From Escherichia coli (lineage in GTDB: Bacteria > Pseudomonadota > Gammaproteobacteria > Enterobacterales > Enterobacteriaceae), in the NCBI RefSeq assembly GCF_011881725.1, contig NZ_JAATUR010000042.1:1-39687 (forward strand): a stretch of 39,687 nucleotides of DNA. Reading direction: 5' to 3'. Shown piece by piece: positions 21,651-31,148 of the stretch (its first letter is position 1; every line of letters starts with the position of its first letter). The notes below the pieces were generated by a model. That model saw only the letters and a list, made by a program, of their open reading frames with translations. It made no database searches and was not told the DNA's origin. The translations under genes were made by a program, and so were the position numbers.

Positions 21651-23355
21651 AATCAACTTTATCGTCGTCACCAAAGGAGCCGAGCGTATTTCCGAGGTTT
21701 CGGCCCGCTTTACCCTGGACGCGATGCCTGGCAAGCAGATGGCGATTGACGCCGATCTTAACGCCGGATTGATTAACCAGGCGCAGGCACAAACGCGGCG
21801 TAAAGATGTTGCCAGCGAGGCCGATTTCTACGGCGCGATGGACGGGGCGTCGAAGTTTGTGCGCGGGGACGCCATCGCCGGGATGATGATTCTGGCGATC
21901 AACCTGATCGGCGGCGTCTGTATCGGGATTTTCAAATACAACCTGAGCGCCGATGCCGCCTTCCAGCAATATGTGCTGATGACCATCGGCGACGGGCTGG
22001 TGGCGCAGATCCCTTCCCTGCTGCTCTCCACTGCCGCAGCGATTATCGTCACCCGCGTCAGCGACAACGGCGATATCGCCCATGACGTGCGTCACCAGTT
22101 ACTGGCAAGTCCGTCGGTGCTCTACACCGCCACCGGAATTATGTTCGTGTTGGCGGTGGTGCCAGGGATGCCGCACCTGCCGTTTTTACTGTTCAGCGCC
22201 CTGCTTGGCTTCACCGGCTGGCGAATGAGCAAACAGCCGCAAGCGGCGGAGGCGGAAGAGAAAAGTCTCGAAACGCTGACCCGAACCATTACTGAAACCA
22301 GTGAGCAACAGGTCAGTTGGGAGACCATCCCGCTGATCGAGCCAATCAGTTTAAGCCTCGGCTACAAGCTGGTGGCGCTGGTCGATAAAGCGCAGGGCAA
22401 CCCGCTCACCCAGCGGATTCGCGGCGTACGGCAGGTGATATCCGACGGCAACGGCGTGCTTCTGCCGGAGATCCGCATTCGGGAAAATTTCCGCCTCAAG
22501 CCCAGCCAGTACGCCATTTTCATCAACGGAATTAAGGCCGATGAAGCGGATATTCCGGCAGATAAACTGATGGCCCTGCCCTCCAGCGAAACCTACGGCG
22601 AGATAGACGGCGTGCTGGGAAACGACCCGGCGTATGGGATGCCGGTGACCTGGATCCAGCCCGCGCAGAAGGCGAAGGCGCTGAATATGGGGTATCAGGT
22701 GATCGACAGCGCCAGCGTGATTGCTACCCATGTGAATAAGATTGTGCGCAGCTATATTCCTGATTTGTTTAACTATGACGACATTACACAGTTGCATAAC
22801 CGTTTGTCGTCGATGGCCCCCCGACTGGCGGAAGATTTAAGCGCGGCGCTGAATTACAGCCAATTGCTAAAAGTGTACCGCGCGCTGCTGACCGAAAGCG
22901 TTTCCCTGCGCGATATCGTCACCATCGCCACCGTGCTGGTCGCCAGTAGCACGGTGACCAAAGATCATATTCTGCTGGCGGCAGATGTGCGCCTGGCGTT
23001 GCGGCGCAGCATTACCCATCCGTTCGTGCGCAAGCAAGAGCTGGCGGTGTATACGCTGAATAATGAGCTGGAAAATCTGCTGACCAACGTGGTGAATCAG
23101 GCGCAACAGGGCGGCAAAGTGATGCTCGACAGCGTGCCGGTGGACCCGAATATGCTCAACCAGTTCCAGAGTACGATGCCGCAAGTGAAAGAGCAGATGA
23201 AAGCGGCGGGGAAAGATCCGGTTCTGCTGGTGCCGCCGCAGTTGCGCCCTTTGCTGGCGCGTTATGCAAGGTTGTTTGCGCCGGGGCTGCATGTGCTGTC
23301 GTATAACGAAGTGCCGGACGAGCTGGAGTTGAAGATTATGGGGGCGTTGATGTAG
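21637..23355 (+). pseudogene. lfhA: lfhA (fhiA) 3' fragment, FlhA-like flagellar export protein
   Basis: About 572 codons of a FlhA homologue beginning at LFTINFIVVTKGAER; the first ~120 residues, including the start and early membrane helices, are gone. Remaining parts are DAMPGKQMAIDADLNAG, several membrane helices and the full cytoplasmic domain to ELKIMGALM. The same frame is open upstream only as antisense of lafU. The Flag-2 cluster between lfhA and lafU has been deleted, as in K-12. Confidence 0.88.
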
Positions 23356-23361
23356 GTATCC

Positions 23362-23636
23362 GGCATATGCGCACAACCGCCGGATGCGGCGTGAACGCCT
23401 TATCCGGCCTACGGTTGGGTACAGGTTTGTAGGCATGATAAGACGCGCAGCGTCGCATCAGGCATCCGCGCACAACTGCCGGATGCGGCATAAACGCCTT
23501 ATCCGGCCTACGGTTGGGTACAGATTTGTAGGCATGATAAGACGCGTAGCGTCGCATCAGGCATCCGCGCACAACTGCCGGATGCGGCGTAAACGCCTTA
23601 TCCGACCTACGGTTGGGTACAGGTTTGTAGGCCAGG
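23362..23636. repeat. REP/BIME array, left of rayT
   Basis: A tandem array with a 99-bp period; GCCGGATGCGGC recurs at 23379, 23478 and 23577. Each unit has an inward pair: GCCGGATGCGGCGTRAACGCC...TTATCCGGCCTAC and a GTAGGCATGATAAGACGCG...CGTCGCATCAGGCAT hairpin. The last unit is cut short at GTAGGCCAGGCATCGCC. Confidence 0.95.
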
Positions 23637-23649
23637 CATCGCCGCACAG

Positions 23650-24147
23650 TTATAAAATGATACGCTCCCCGGCATTTAAATCCGTTACGTCTCCCGCCCA
23701 ATCGATGGGATATAACCCTTGTGCGACATCGCGATGGAATGTTGAAAATGGCCAACCATTAACCTGCTTTACCCAACCATGCTTAACGGGATTAATATAA
23801 ATATAATCAACATGGTGGCGGTAATCTTTGGTATTACGGATGGCGTGCTCCCAAAAACGCGGTTGCCAGATATTTTTCAATCCGCAAGCTTTAGTGAATT
23901 GCTTTTTAATTTCCCGCCAGCGGGAGGAAAAATCATCATCGCTTTCGGGCAATGTCCAGATACAGTGCATGTGCTCCGGCAAAACAACCCAGGCGTTGAT
24001 TTCAAAAGGCCTGTCTCGCTTAACTTTAATAATAGCGTTACGGAGCGTCTGAAACTGGGTGGTCAGAAGATGGCTTCGACGATTTCGTAAATTTACCGTG
24101 AAAAACCATGTTCCCCCCTTGATGTAATAACGACGATATTCAGACAT
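23650..24147 (-). CDS. rayT: REP-associated tyrosine transposase RayT
   Basis: 165 residues, an IS200/IS605-related Y1 HUH endonuclease that cuts and rejoins REP sequences. The HUH pair is LPEHMHCIW (His59, His61), and the nucleophile is in HVDYIYINP (Tyr115 most likely). It is a single-copy domesticated gene lying between two BIME arrays, which are its probable substrates. Full length. Confidence 0.95.
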   Translation of the reverse strand: MSEYRRYYIKGGTWFFTVNLRNRRSHLLTTQFQTLRNAIIKVKRDRPFEINAWVVLPEHMHCIWTLPESDDDFSSRWREIKKQFTKACGLKNIWQPRFWEHAIRNTKDYRHHVDYIYINPVKHGWVKQVNGWPFSTFHRDVAQGLYPIDWAGDVTDLNAGERIIL

Positions 24148-24235
24148 AGCGACTCCTTTTTCTCAACGGTAAGAAGTAAAGGAAAAATCGGCAATGACAT
24201 TGCGTTATATCGGGAAAGCGGCTCGCAAAAATGCA

Positions 24236-24426
24236 CAGGTTTGTAGGCATGATAAGACGCGCAGCGTCGCATCAGGCACCGGTGCACGACTGCCGGATGC
24301 GGCGTGAACGCCTTATCCGGCCTACGGTTGGGTGCAGGTTTGTAGGCATGATATGACGCGTCAGCGTCGCATCAGGCATCCGTGCACAACCGCCGGATGC
24401 GGCATGAACGCCTTATCGGTCCTACA
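24236..24426. repeat. REP/BIME array, right of rayT
   Basis: About two units of the same repeat family as the left array (GTAGGCATGATAAGACGCG..., GCCGGATGCGGCGTGAACGCC...). The last REP ends imperfectly (TTATCGGTCCTAC) and overlaps the yafL stop. Confidence 0.92.
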
Positions 24427-25171
24427 AAATCGTCTCTTCCGTCAGAATCCGTCGCGCACCCAAAAAATGATCCTGCCAGAAAGGTTCAGCCAACCGACTT
24501 ACCCGAATGGTTTCCCCCGTGCGCGGTGACTCGATAAATTGTCCATCGCCCAGATACACGCCCATATGGTCGGCAATTTCGCGGCTGTGAATATGGAAAA
24601 ACAACAAATCCCCCCGACGCAGGTCGTTATTCGCCACAATCGTTGCCCGGCGGTAGTGATACATCTCATTGGCCGTGCGCGGGAGTTTCGCCTCGAGGAT
24701 CTTGTTGTAGGCATAAAAAACCAACCCACTACAGTCGAAGCCTTTATCGGGCCGCGTGCCGCCCCAAACGTAAGGCTTGCCAATCTGCTGCTCCAGGCGG
24801 TGAATCGCCACTTCGGTGATGTTATGCAGATGATCGCTGCTTAAGAAATGGTTGTTTTCCGCCAGCGACTGCCAGCGTCGGTCGCTCAGCTTCAGTGGGC
24901 CAGGGAACCACTCCGGGTGCAGTTTCACCTGCTCGCGATTGTGCTTGCGCAGCGCCCGTCTGCTTTCGGCATTACCTTCCACAATATAGCTCGCCTGTTT
25001 TTTCAGATGTGCCCGGTACAGTTTGAGTACCCGCGCACGGTTTTGCATCCGCTGGCGAGCGGCGTAGCTGAAGGTGGCATGTGTAGTCGCGCCGCTTGCT
25101 AGTAAAGGAAGCAAAAGGAACAAAGAAAACACGCCCAGGCTCAGCAATCTGTTGTGAGAGAACAAATACAT
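24422..25171 (-). CDS. yafL: NlpC/P60 peptidase YafL
   Basis: 249 residues. A signal peptide (residues 1-27, LFLLLPLLASGA) is followed by a helical region and a C-terminal NlpC/P60 domain with Cys147 (GFDCSGLV) and His202 (IADHMGVY). Such enzymes cut D-Glu-mDAP type bonds in peptidoglycan stem peptides. The N-terminal 35 residues differ from K-12 YafL as remembered; the rest is conserved. Confidence 0.92.
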   Translation of the reverse strand: MYLFSHNRLLSLGVFSLFLLLPLLASGATTHATFSYAARQRMQNRARVLKLYRAHLKKQASYIVEGNAESRRALRKHNREQVKLHPEWFPGPLKLSDRRWQSLAENNHFLSSDHLHNITEVAIHRLEQQIGKPYVWGGTRPDKGFDCSGLVFYAYNKILEAKLPRTANEMYHYRRATIVANNDLRRGDLLFFHIHSREIADHMGVYLGDGQFIESPRTGETIRVSRLAEPFWQDHFLGARRILTEETIL

Positions 25172-25482
25172 GAAGGATATAAACCGACTGAATGGGGCGA
25201 GAATTTTAGAGGACGAGTAGGCGGTGCAGGATTATTAATTGCTTATTTGCATATTACTGTTGCGGTTTCATAATCTTAGGAAATAAGGAATAAATCCGCT
25301 ATACATGCGCTTTTCGGACTTTTGAAAATCACCTCTTATGCTAAATTTGTAAACCCTGCGCCGACAGGCTTGCGTAAAACTCTTTTGGTGATAATGTGAG
25401 CCTTCCAAATCAAGACTATTCCGATTTGGGGTCTATTTTGCCGTCCTGGCGTGTGTAACCGTTTTATCAAGGAATAAGCAGT
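25172..25482. other. yafL-yafK divergent intergenic region
   Basis: 311 bases between divergent genes, AT-rich. It must hold both promoters, but no hexamer pair stands out. AATCAAGACTATTCCGATTTGG is an imperfect inverted repeat. No ORF with a credible ribosome site is seen. Confidence 0.5.
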
Positions 25483-26223
25483 ATGCGTAAAATCGCATTA
25501 ATTCTTGCGATGTTGTTGATCCCGTGCGTTTCGTTTGCCGGTTTGCTGGGCAGCAGTAGCTCTACCACGCCAGTGAGCAAAGAGTATAAGCAGCAGTTGA
25601 TGGGATCCCCTGTCTACATCCAGATCTTCAAGGAAGAACGTACGCTCGATCTCTACGTCAAAATGGGCGAGCAATATCAGTTACTCGACAGCTACAAAAT
25701 CTGTAAATATTCCGGCGGGTTAGGACCAAAACAGCGTCAGGGCGATTTCAAAAGTCCGGAAGGGTTTTATAGCGTCCAGCGTAATCAGTTAAAACCGGAT
25801 AGCCGTTACTACAAAGCGATTAATATTGGTTTTCCCAACGCCTATGATCGTTCGCATGGTTATGAAGGGAAATACCTGATGATCCACGGCGATTGTGTTT
25901 CCATCGGCTGCTACGCGATGACCAATCAGGGCATTGATGAGATCTTCCAGTTCGTTACTGGCGCGCTGGTATTTGGTCAACCGAGCGTGCAGGTGAGCAT
26001 TTACCCGTTCCGCATGACCGACGCTAATATGAAGCGCCATAAATATTCCAACTTTAAGGACTTCTGGGAGCAACTGAAGCCAGGCTACGACTACTTTGAA
26101 CAGACCCGTAAGCCACCGACCGTCTCTGTAGTCAATGGCCGTTACGTAGTCAGCAAGCCGTTGAGCCACGAAGTGGTGCAACCACAACTGGCATCAAACT
26201 ATACGCTCCCCGAGGCAAAATAA
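25483..26223 (+). CDS. yafK: L,D-transpeptidase-family YafK (DpaA/LdtF)
   Basis: 246 residues. A signal peptide (1-19, VSFA) leads to a YkuD domain with the catalytic motif HGDCVSIGCYAM (His135, Cys143). Recent work assigned YafK as the amidase that detaches Braun lipoprotein from peptidoglycan, rather than a crosslinking transpeptidase. The 3' end overlaps the convergent yafJ by 30 bases. Confidence 0.95.
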   Translation: MRKIALILAMLLIPCVSFAGLLGSSSSTTPVSKEYKQQLMGSPVYIQIFKEERTLDLYVKMGEQYQLLDSYKICKYSGGLGPKQRQGDFKSPEGFYSVQRNQLKPDSRYYKAINIGFPNAYDRSHGYEGKYLMIHGDCVSIGCYAMTNQGIDEIFQFVTGALVFGQPSVQVSIYPFRMTDANMKRHKYSNFKDFWEQLKPGYDYFEQTRKPPTVSVVNGRYVVSKPLSHEVVQPQLASNYTLPEAK

Positions 26224-26961
26224 GCGCCATTCGCCTGGCATAATCTTTTGCCAGGTTTCATTGCCCGTCAGCGGCTGTGTCGCAATCACCGTGACCACAT
26301 CATTCGGTGTGGTCTGCGAGCTGAAGTCGATTTCCACATCCTGGTCCAGCAACGTTGCCACGCCAAATGGCGCGCGGCGGGTGATCCAGTGCAGATTAGT
26401 CGAGCAATACGCCATCACATAGCGCCCGTCTGAAAGCAGCATGTTGAAGACGCCCTTCTGCCGCAATTCATCCGCCAGCGAGGCGATATATTTAAAGACT
26501 GCCGCCATATTACCCGGCGTACGCGGGTAACGCTGAGTTAATTTGTGCAGCAGCCAGCAAAAGGCTTTTTCGCTGTCGGTTTCGCCTACCGGGCGGAAGT
26601 TGCCGGTTTCCAATGATTTATAACCCGTCAGTTGCCCGTTATGCGCATAAGTCCAGTTACGTCCCCATAACTCGCGGGTAAATGGGTGAGTATTTTCCAG
26701 CGCCACCTCGCCCCGATTCGCCTGGCGAATATGAGCAATGACCGAGCAGGATTTTATCGGGTAGTCCTGGACTAATTTGGCGATGGGGGAATTAAAGCTG
26801 GGCTGTGGATCTTTAAATGTGCGACAGCCTTTACCTTCGTAAAAGGTGATACCCCAGCCATCTTTATGTGGCCCGGTTCCACCACCACGCTGCACCAGCC
26901 CGGTGAAACTAAAGCAGATATCGGTAGGGACGTTGGCGCTCATCCCGAGCAGTTCGCACAT
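26194..26961 (-). CDS. yafJ: Class II glutamine amidotransferase-like protein YafJ
   Basis: 255 residues from ATG 26961. Removal of Met exposes Cys2 (MCELLGM), the N-terminal nucleophile of class II amidotransferases. The glutamine-site pieces GWGITFY, IAHIRQANRGE and NTHPF are present. The acceptor substrate is unknown. The 3' end overlaps yafK. Confidence 0.93.
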   Translation of the reverse strand: MCELLGMSANVPTDICFSFTGLVQRGGGTGPHKDGWGITFYEGKGCRTFKDPQPSFNSPIAKLVQDYPIKSCSVIAHIRQANRGEVALENTHPFTRELWGRNWTYAHNGQLTGYKSLETGNFRPVGETDSEKAFCWLLHKLTQRYPRTPGNMAAVFKYIASLADELRQKGVFNMLLSDGRYVMAYCSTNLHWITRRAPFGVATLLDQDVEIDFSSQTTPNDVVTVIATQPLTGNETWQKIMPGEWRLFCLGERIV

Positions 26962-27020
26962 CGGTAACCTCCACAACAGCGAGAGCACATGGCCCCCGGC
27001 GAAGATTGATTTAAAGATTT

Positions 27021-27062
27021 TCAGGCCGGATGCGGCGTAAACACTTTATCCGGCCTACGCCA
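27021..27062. repeat. Single REP element
   Basis: GCCGGATGCGGCGTAAACAC...TTATCCGGCCTACGCC lies between yafJ and the gmhA stop and may act as a transcript-end stabiliser. Confidence 0.85.
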
Positions 27063-27065
27063 GAT

Positions 27066-27644
27066 TTACTTAACCATCTCTTTTTCAATCAACTGGATCA
27101 GGATATGGATCACTTTAATGTGGATCTCCTGAATGCGGTCGGCATAACCAAAATGCGGAACACGAATTTCGATATCCGCCGAGCCAGCCATTTTGCCGCC
27201 GTCTTTACCTGTCAGGGTAATCACTTTCATCCCCTTCTCACGCGCCGCCTCGATCGCTTTGATCACGTTCGCAGAATTACCAGACGTGGAGATCCCCAGC
27301 AGCACATCGCCTTCGCGACCTACCGCTTCAACGTAGCGAGAGAAAATGTCGTTAAAACCAAAATCGTTGCCAACACAGGTAATGTGGCTGACATCTGAAA
27401 TGGCAATCGCCGGATAGCCCGGACGGTTTTCACGGTAGCGACCGGTCAGCTCTTCCGCAAAGTGCATGGCGTCGCAATGGGAGCCGCCGTTGCCACAGGA
27501 AAGCACCTTGCCACCGGCTTTGAAGCTGTCTGCTAACAGGACCGCCGCGCGCTGAATGGCGTGAATATTGGCGTCATCTTTTAAAAAGTTAGCCAGCGTT
27601 TCCGCCGCTTCGTTCAGTTCGTTACGAATAAGATCCTGGTACAT
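27066..27644 (-). CDS. gmhA: Sedoheptulose 7-phosphate isomerase
   Basis: 192 residues (ATG 27644). A SIS-fold enzyme converting sedoheptulose 7-phosphate to D-glycero-D-manno-heptose 7-phosphate, the first step of the LPS inner-core heptose. Motifs are CGNGGSHCDAMHFAEEL, STSGNSANV and the C-terminal EIHIKVIH. Also called lpcA. Divergent from fadE. Confidence 0.98.
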   Translation of the reverse strand: MYQDLIRNELNEAAETLANFLKDDANIHAIQRAAVLLADSFKAGGKVLSCGNGGSHCDAMHFAEELTGRYRENRPGYPAIAISDVSHITCVGNDFGFNDIFSRYVEAVGREGDVLLGISTSGNSANVIKAIEAAREKGMKVITLTGKDGGKMAGSADIEIRVPHFGYADRIQEIHIKVIHILIQLIEKEMVK

Positions 27645-27845
27645 GAGGATATCCTTCAGCATAAATGTAATAGACAAAATGCAGTGTACCGGATACCGCC
27701 AAAAGCGAGAAGTACAGGCAGGTGCAATGACCTGGACTTTTTGACCTGCAGTGCGGATAAAAGCAGCAACAATGTGAGCTTCGTTGTAATTATATTGTAA
27801 ACACATTGCTAAATATTTTTACATCCACTACAACCATATCATCAC

Positions 27846-27862
27846 AAGTGGTCGGACCTCCT
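27846..27862 (+). promoter_or_regulatory. FadR operator upstream of fadE
   Basis: AAGTGGTCGGACCTCCT matches the FadR core TGGTCNGACC. FadR bound here represses fadE until long-chain acyl-CoA is present. It lies 21 bases before the fadE ATG. Confidence 0.8.
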
Positions 27863-27883
27863 ACAAGTAAGGGGCTTTTCGTT

Positions 27884-30328
27884 ATGATGATTTTGAGTAT
27901 TCTCGCTACGGTTGTCCTGCTCGGCGCGTTGTTCTATCACCGCGTGAGCTTATTTATCAGCAGTCTGATTTTGCTCGCCTGGACAGCCGCCCTCGGCGTC
28001 GCTGGTCTGTGGTCGGCATGGGTACTGGTGCCTCTGGCCATTATCCTTGTGCCGTTTAACTTTGCGCCTATGCGTAAGTCGATGATTTCCGCGCCGGTAT
28101 TCCGTGGTTTCCGTAAGGTGATGCCGCCGATGTCGCGCACAGAGAAAGAAGCGATTGATGCCGGCACTACCTGGTGGGAAGGCGATTTATTCCAGGGCAA
28201 GCCGGACTGGAAAAAGCTGCATAACTATCCGCAGCCGCGCCTGACCGCTGAAGAGCAAGCGTTTCTCGACGGCCCGGTAGAAGAAGCCTGCCGGATGGCG
28301 AATGATTTCCAGATTACCCATGAACTGGCTGATTTGCCGCCGGAGCTGTGGGCATATCTGAAAGAGCATCGCTTCTTCGCGATGATCATCAAAAAAGAGT
28401 ACGGCGGGCTGGAGTTCTCGGCTTATGCCCAGTCTCGTGTGCTGCAAAAACTCTCCGGCGTAAGTGGGATTCTGGCGATTACCGTCGGTGTGCCGAACTC
28501 ATTAGGTCCAGGCGAGTTGCTGCAACATTACGGCACTGACGAGCAGAAAAATCACTATCTGCCGCGTCTGGCGCGTGGTCAGGAGATCCCTTGCTTTGCG
28601 CTGACCAGCCCGGAAGCGGGTTCCGATGCGGGTGCGATCCCGGATACTGGGATTGTCTGTATGGGTGAATGGCAGGGCCAGCAGGTGCTGGGCATGCGTC
28701 TGACCTGGAACAAACGCTACATTACGCTCGCGCCAATTGCGACCGTACTTGGGCTGGCGTTTAAACTCTCCGATCCAGAGAAATTACTCGGCGGTGCAGA
28801 AGATTTAGGTATTACCTGTGCGCTGATCCCAACCACCACGCCGGGCGTGGAAATTGGTCGTCGCCACTTCCCGCTGAACGTACCGTTCCAGAACGGGCCG
28901 ACGCGCGGCAAAGATGTTTTCGTACCGATCGATTACATTATCGGCGGGCCGAAAATGGCGGGGCAAGGCTGGCGGATGCTGGTGGAGTGTCTCTCGGTGG
29001 GCCGTGGCATCACCCTGCCTTCCAACTCAACCGGCGGCGTGAAATCGGTAGCGCTGGCAACCGGCGCGTATGCCCACATTCGCCGTCAGTTCAAAATCTC
29101 TATCGGTAAGATGGAAGGGATTGAAGAGCCGCTGGCACGCATTGCCGGGAACGCCTATGTAATGGATGCTGCGGCATCGCTGATTACCTACGGCATTATG
29201 CTTGGTGAAAAACCCGCCGTGCTGTCGGCTATAGTCAAGTATCACTGTACCCACCGTGGGCAGCAGTCGATTATTGATGCAATGGATATCACCGGCGGTA
29301 AAGGCATTATGCTCGGGCAGAGCAACTTCCTGGCGCGCGCTTACCAGGGCGCACCGATTGCCATCACCGTTGAAGGGGCGAACATTCTGACCCGCAGCAT
29401 GATGATCTTCGGTCAGGGAGCGATTCGTTGCCATCCGTACGTGCTTGAAGAGATGGAAGCGGCGAAGAACAATGACGTTAACGCGTTCGATAAACTGTTG
29501 TTCAAACATATCGGTCACGTCGGCAGCAACAAAGTTCGCAGCTTCTGGCTCGGTTTGACGCGCGGTTTAACCAGCAGCACACCAACTGGCGACGCCACTA
29601 AACGTTATTATCAACATCTGAACCGCCTGAGCGCCAACCTCGCCCTGCTTTCTGATGTCTCGATGGCGGTACTGGGCGGCAGCCTGAAACGTCGCGAGCG
29701 CATCTCGGCCCGTCTGGGTGATATTTTAAGCCAGCTTTACCTCGCCTCTGCCGTTTTGAAGCGTTATGACGATGAAGGCCGCAATGAAGCCGACCTGCCA
29801 CTGGTGCACTGGGGCGTACAGGATGCGCTGTATCAGGCTGAACAGGCAATGGACGATTTACTGCAAAACTTCCCGAACCGCGTGGTTGCCGGACTGCTGA
29901 ATGTGGTGATCTTCCCGACCGGACGCCATTATCTGGCACCGTCTGACAAACTGGATCATAAAGTGGCGAAGATTTTACAAGTGCCAAACGCCACCCGTTC
30001 ACGTATTGGCCGCGGTCAGTACCTGACGCCGAGCGAACATAACCCGGTTGGTTTACTGGAAGAGGCGCTGGTGGATGTGATTGCCGCCGATCCGATTCAT
30101 CAGCGGATCTGTAAAGAACTCGGTAAAAACCTGCCATTTACCCGTCTGGATGAACTGGCGCACAACGCGCTGGCGAAGGGGCTGATTGATAAAGATGAAG
30201 CCGCCATTCTGGTAAAAGCTGAAGAGAGCCGTCTGCGCAGCATTAACGTTGATGACTTTGAGCCGGAAGAGCTGGCGACAAAGCCAGTAAAGTTGCCGGA
30301 GAAAGTTCGGAAAGTTGAAGCCGCATAA
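27884..30328 (+). CDS. fadE: Acyl-CoA dehydrogenase FadE
   Basis: 814 residues from ATG 27884 (AAGGGG upstream). Two N-terminal membrane segments (about 1-25, 30-55) precede an acyl-CoA dehydrogenase domain with FALTSPEAGSDAGA (FAD/substrate loop) and TVEGANILTRSMMIFGQGA. The long C-terminal DUF1974-type extension is typical of this enlarged family. It makes trans-2-enoyl-CoA in beta-oxidation at the inner membrane. Standard length. Confidence 0.97.
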   Translation: MMILSILATVVLLGALFYHRVSLFISSLILLAWTAALGVAGLWSAWVLVPLAIILVPFNFAPMRKSMISAPVFRGFRKVMPPMSRTEKEAIDAGTTWWEGDLFQGKPDWKKLHNYPQPRLTAEEQAFLDGPVEEACRMANDFQITHELADLPPELWAYLKEHRFFAMIIKKEYGGLEFSAYAQSRVLQKLSGVSGILAITVGVPNSLGPGELLQHYGTDEQKNHYLPRLARGQEIPCFALTSPEAGSDAGAIPDTGIVCMGEWQGQQVLGMRLTWNKRYITLAPIATVLGLAFKLSDPEKLLGGAEDLGITCALIPTTTPGVEIGRRHFPLNVPFQNGPTRGKDVFVPIDYIIGGPKMAGQGWRMLVECLSVGRGITLPSNSTGGVKSVALATGAYAHIRRQFKISIGKMEGIEEPLARIAGNAYVMDAAASLITYGIMLGEKPAVLSAIVKYHCTHRGQQSIIDAMDITGGKGIMLGQSNFLARAYQGAPIAITVEGANILTRSMMIFGQGAIRCHPYVLEEMEAAKNNDVNAFDKLLFKHIGHVGSNKVRSFWLGLTRGLTSSTPTGDATKRYYQHLNRLSANLALLSDVSMAVLGGSLKRRERISARLGDILSQLYLASAVLKRYDDEGRNEADLPLVHWGVQDALYQAEQAMDDLLQNFPNRVVAGLLNVVIFPTGRHYLAPSDKLDHKVAKILQVPNATRSRIGRGQYLTPSEHNPVGLLEEALVDVIAADPIHQRICKELGKNLPFTRLDELAHNALAKGLIDKDEAAILVKAEESRLRSINVDDFEPEELATKPVKLPEKVRKVEAA

Positions 30329-30334
30329 TTGAAT

Positions 30335-30360
30335 AACGGAGCCGAAAGGCTCCGTTTTTA
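30335..30360 (+). terminator. fadE terminator 1
   Basis: AACGGAGCC-GAAA-GGCTCCGTT stem-loop followed by TTTTA, seven bases after the fadE stop. Confidence 0.92.
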
Positions 30361-30381
30361 CATTGATGACAAACTTAATAT

Positions 30382-30411
30382 TGCCTGATGCGCTACGCTT
30401 ATCAGGTCTAC
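30382..30411. repeat. REP-like hairpin
   Basis: TGCCTGATGCGCTACGCTTATCAGGTCTAC is a short REP of the CTGATGCG class. A degenerate second piece (GTAGGCCGAACAGGC) lies near 30450. Confidence 0.7.
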
Positions 30412-30485
30412 AAAGACCATGCAATTTATTGAAAATAAATAGAATTTTGTAGGCCGAACAGGCATGCTTTGTTAACTATCTCAGT

Positions 30486-30513
30486 AACGGAGCCTTTCGA
30501 CTCCGTTTCTCTA
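30486..30513 (+). terminator. fadE terminator 2 (backup)
   Basis: AACGGAG (30486-30492) pairs with CTCCGTT (30501-30507), followed by TCTCT. It is almost a copy of terminator 1 with an altered loop and also sits at the end of convergent ivy. Confidence 0.6.
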
Positions 30514-30521
30514 TGCGCTAA

Positions 30522-30995
30522 TTATTTAAAATTAAAGCCATCCGGATGGTTTTCCAGACTACCGGTCAACGCCGCGAACAGCACCGTTTTACCATCAATC
30601 GAGAGCGCATCGTTCACATTCAGCCAGGTGAGTTTCTCTTGCGAGGTTTTCTCATCAATGGTCGAGAACAGACCCGTCATCTGATTAGATTTCTCGGACC
30701 ACATCACCGCAATACGTTGCGAGCCGCAGTCATGCGGTTTACAGGCACTCATTACTTGATAAATCTCATCTCCCAACGTCACCGTCTGTGCGGGGGTATA
30801 AGTGCCGCCTTTCACCACCCAGGCTGGCAGCTTATGCCCTTGCACCATCTGATTAAACGCAGCTTTGGTGGTTTCGCCTTTTGCAAGGCTGCTAATGGTT
30901 AAATCATCCTGCGCCATTGCACTGGTGGCGATGACCAAAGCGGCGACAGCCGTTATTGCCTTAAACATCATTCCTCCCGAGCTTATCCTGCCCAT
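30522..30995 (-). CDS. ivy: Periplasmic C-type lysozyme inhibitor Ivy
   Basis: 157 residues in the database convention; the Shine-Dalgarno GGGAGG makes an ATG at 30971 or 30968 equally likely. The signal peptide ends ATSAMA before QDDLTIS. The CKPHDC loop inserts into the active site of C-type lysozymes. It is a periplasmic dimer that protects against lysozyme when the outer membrane is permeabilised. Convergent with fadE. Confidence 0.96.
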   Translation of the reverse strand: MGRISSGGMMFKAITAVAALVIATSAMAQDDLTISSLAKGETTKAAFNQMVQGHKLPAWVVKGGTYTPAQTVTLGDEIYQVMSACKPHDCGSQRIAVMWSEKSNQMTGLFSTIDEKTSQEKLTWLNVNDALSIDGKTVLFAALTGSLENHPDGFNFK

Positions 30996-31148
30996 GTCAT
31001 TAACATCCTAAAGCCTGGCGATAACACGATAATTTGCAAATCAGATATTTCCAATATCAGCATTTGTTATCAATTTATTCCGCAATAAGGTAATAGCCTG
31101 ATAAGGTGTTAAAGTTATAAAACCCTTCGAATAAAGGAGTTGTACACC

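Noticed and set aside
21406..23355. 649-codon plus-strand ORF as an intact gene
   Set aside because: The first ~77 codons are antisense to lafU and FlhA-like homology starts only near 21637, so it is a chance fusion across a deletion scar.
22867..23436. 189-codon Arg/His-rich ORF on the minus strand
   Set aside because: Antisense to lfhA; the odd composition comes from reading GC-rich coding DNA in the wrong frame.
23384..23755. Repetitive proteins encoded across the BIME array (both strands)
   Set aside because: The 33-residue repeats are just translations of the 99-bp REP unit, whose period is divisible by three. No ribosome site is seen.
23362..24426. CRISPR array
   Set aside because: The repeats are REP/BIME hairpins with no unique spacers of uniform length and no cas genes nearby.
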